Assembly (NCBI RefSeq): GCF_902686445.1
Contig: NC_062232.1
Span: 74,913,440-74,977,439 of the forward strand
Source: Sciurus carolinensis
Taxonomy: Eukaryota > Chordata > Mammalia > Rodentia > Sciuridae
Direction: 5' to 3'
Length of the DNA stretch: 64,000 nucleotides
A model generated the notes under the pieces. The model saw nothing but the letters and a program-made list of their open reading frames with translations, had not been told where the DNA came from and ran no database searches. The first letter of the stretch is position 1. Each line of letters starts with the position of its first letter. A program made the position numbers and the translations under genes. Of this stretch, positions 62,513-64,000 are shown in pieces.

Positions 62513-63189
62513 AAATAACTGTGCAACCAACTGTGGAAGAGGCCTCTGACAACTGTACTCAAGAATGTCTCATCTTGGGCCATTCTGACGCCTGCTGGAT
62601 GCCAGCTTCTCTGACCCATTCCAGTCCTTCACAGGCACAGGCCTCTACTCTATGCCACCGGTCGCCCCTGACACAAGCATCTACACGCCGACGCAGTCCT
62701 CCAGTGACACAGACCATTGCTCTCTGCCACAGTCCTCCAGTGACCCAGGCTATTGCACTGTGCCATAGTCCTCCACCAGTACAGGCCTCTGCTCTCCACC
62801 ACAGTCCTCCTCTAGCACAGGCTACTGCACTTCACCACAGCCCACCACTAGCACAGGCCTCAGCCCTCCGCTATAGCCCTCCCTTGGCACAAGCTGCTGC
62901 AATCCACCGCAGTCCACCTCTGCCACAGGCTGCCTCCCTTCACCGCAGCCAAGTCCAGCCACCGATGGGTTTGCAGCAAGGTTGGGTGCAAGGTGCTGGA
63001 GCTGATGGACTACATTCTCTTGATCAGGGAGTGCAAGGTAGTGCTAGAGCTCAGTTTTACACCATGTCTGAAAGACTTCATCCCAATGATGATTCAATTA
63101 AAGTCATTCCTTTGACAACCTTCACACCAGGCCAACAGGCCAGACCCTCCGGAGGTGATTCCCCCATTATGGAAGAACATCCTTTGTAA
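62507..63189 (+). CDS. PCDH11X: Protocadherin-11 X-linked, terminal coding exon (C-terminal cytoplasmic tail)
   Basis: Last coding exon of a delta-1 protocadherin, a homophilic cell-adhesion membrane protein expressed mainly in brain; this exon encodes only the distal intracellular tail. The frame opens directly behind a splice acceptor: the first two bases complete an Ala codon, then A-E-I-T-V-Q-P-T follows, about 227 residues in all to a TAA at 63187-63189. I recognise the tail from its start ([12 protein letters not shown]), the [11 protein letters not shown] block, a run of about nine 12-residue units built on AL-C/H-H-SPP-x-x-QA (62647-62970), the [20 protein letters not shown] block and the terminus SPIMEEHPL. 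There is no signal peptide, membrane segment or cadherin repeat here; those lie in upstream exons outside the window. The codon at 62521 is GTG, an internal Val and not an initiator. The frame is fully open, so this looks functional. PCDH11Y is a hominin Y copy, so in a rodent PCDH11X is the expected call. Confidence 0.95.
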
Positions 63190-64000
63190 AGTTAAAATGA
63201 CTATTTCACATTTTCAGACAGATGTATATATGCAAAGTTTAAGATCCAATTTCAAGGACTATTCCAAATTGCTAGGTTTGTAAATAACTCTGTAAATAGA
63301 AATAGATACCAGAAAAAGTTTAGGGCTAGACCCTTAGTCAAAAGTTAAAAAATAAATTTACAATTTTTAATTAAGAATGTGTTTTAAAAAAAAAAAACCA
63401 AAATTTAAAAATTCACATTCCTTTGTACAGAAAGGCTTATCATGACAGAAATTAATATGTATACTATTTCTGATGTACTGTGGGGTTTTTTTTCATTTTT
63501 AACCACCATGTGCAATATTACTGATTTCTTCCATTCTGAATTTTGTGAACCTAGTACATAGCAAATGGAAAACTAGAAATATCTTATTTTCCAAATTTAC
63601 CTTTAGTTTATCTAAACATTGATTCAGATAACATTAAAAGGTATAAGTACTATATAACATTTTTGTTTATCTTTTCATTTGATTTTTGTTCATTGTTTGT
63701 CTCTAATATTTTGTTGTCTGTGTTTTGATCTTCAAAAATGTACATTAGGGAGTGTAAATAGCTCTTACAGTTTTCTCTGTCACTTTTTTATGTTTTCTAC
63801 CTTTATTTCAAGAATATATTGATATAATTTGTATATACATTTTCCAAACAGAACGTATAATCTGTACAGGTCTAGTTCCAAACCTATTTCTCTACTCTTT
63901 AGTAGAGTTCGAGACACTAAAGTGCAATAACTATGCCCATATTAGGCAACTATTTGCCAAAAAAGGGCTTTGTTTTTTTAAATATATCTTTGTAGTATAG
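63190..64000 (+). other. PCDH11X: PCDH11X 3' untranslated region (continues past the window)
   Basis: AT-rich sequence directly after the stop codon with no recognisable repeat. It holds five exact TGTANATA octamers (63223, 63279, 63291, 63753, 63830), the DNA form of the Pumilio recognition element, and an AATAAA at 63351. No strong final cleavage context is seen at the end, so the UTR probably extends beyond base 64000. UTR identity follows from adjacency to the stop; its length is inferred. Confidence 0.8.
63351..63356 (+). promoter_or_regulatory. Candidate proximal polyadenylation signal AATAAA
   Basis: Canonical hexamer 162 nt after the PCDH11X stop codon. The following 30 nt include a short TG/T-rich stretch (GAATGTGTTTT) and then an A-run. 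In sequence this AT-rich the hexamer may occur by chance, so use as a real cleavage signal is unproven. Confidence 0.35.

Noticed and set aside
62521..63189. A stand-alone 222-residue gene starting at 62521
   Set aside because: The first codon is GTG inside an exon that continues upstream to a splice acceptor; the protein is the known C-terminus of PCDH11X.
1..64000. CRISPR arrays, operons, phage or integron-like systems
   Set aside because: No regularly spaced identical repeats with unique spacers and no bacterial-type gene packing; the window is mammalian intron.

Overview
This is vertebrate, nuclear, non-bacterial DNA. It is AT-rich, almost free of long open reading frames, and densely littered with mammalian retrotransposons. 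The only host coding sequence I can support is the terminal coding exon of PCDH11X (protocadherin-11, X-linked) on the + strand at 62507-63189, preceded by a clear splice acceptor and followed by 3' UTR to the window end. Everything upstream (1-62506) is read as the last intron of that gene, so the window is probably X-chromosomal. The SINEs (tRNA-Ala-type ID elements and composite B1-dID elements with a 7SL-like half fused to an ID half) and the L1 lineage point to a rodent, most likely a squirrel-family (Sciuridae) genome. The species call is an inference.

Layout. 1-2377: an old MaLR-type LTR retrotransposon (minus orientation) with a younger solo LTR nested in it. 2378-13075: AT-rich intron with microsatellites. 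13076-15197: three SINEs and two MaLR LTRs in opposite orientations, one with a clear 5-bp target-site duplication (TSD). 15198-34640: mostly unique AT-rich intron with scattered MIR, L2 and ID elements. 34640-36525: eroded L1 ORF2. 37191-37760: CA repeats and a B1-dID. 38604-40082: an L1 with a 5' inversion plus a puzzling 139-bp repeat. 40797-44970: a long 5'-truncated L1 (minus) with most of ORF2 and the 3' UTR. 45191-46137: ID SINE and MaLR LTR. 46306-48284: a 5'-truncated L1 (plus) with a perfect 12-bp TSD. 51185-52345: old L1. 52741-53240: a 500-N assembly gap. 53241-57366: two L1 5' halves in the same minus orientation, butted together at about 54895, each with its own tandemly repeated 5' UTR. 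57385-59950 and 61240-62290: old L1s, the second carrying a B1-dID. 62507-64000: PCDH11X exon and 3' UTR.

There is no operon, CRISPR array or other multi-gene system. The most distinctive observations are a cluster of five exact Pumilio-type motifs in about 615 nt of the PCDH11X 3' UTR, two unrelated tandem-repeat architectures in the 5' UTRs of adjacent L1s, the L1/L1 junction beside the gap, a degenerate telomere-like hexamer tract in an L1 3' UTR, a shared-breakpoint repeat around a 5'-inverted L1, and three hairpins with about 21-bp arms.
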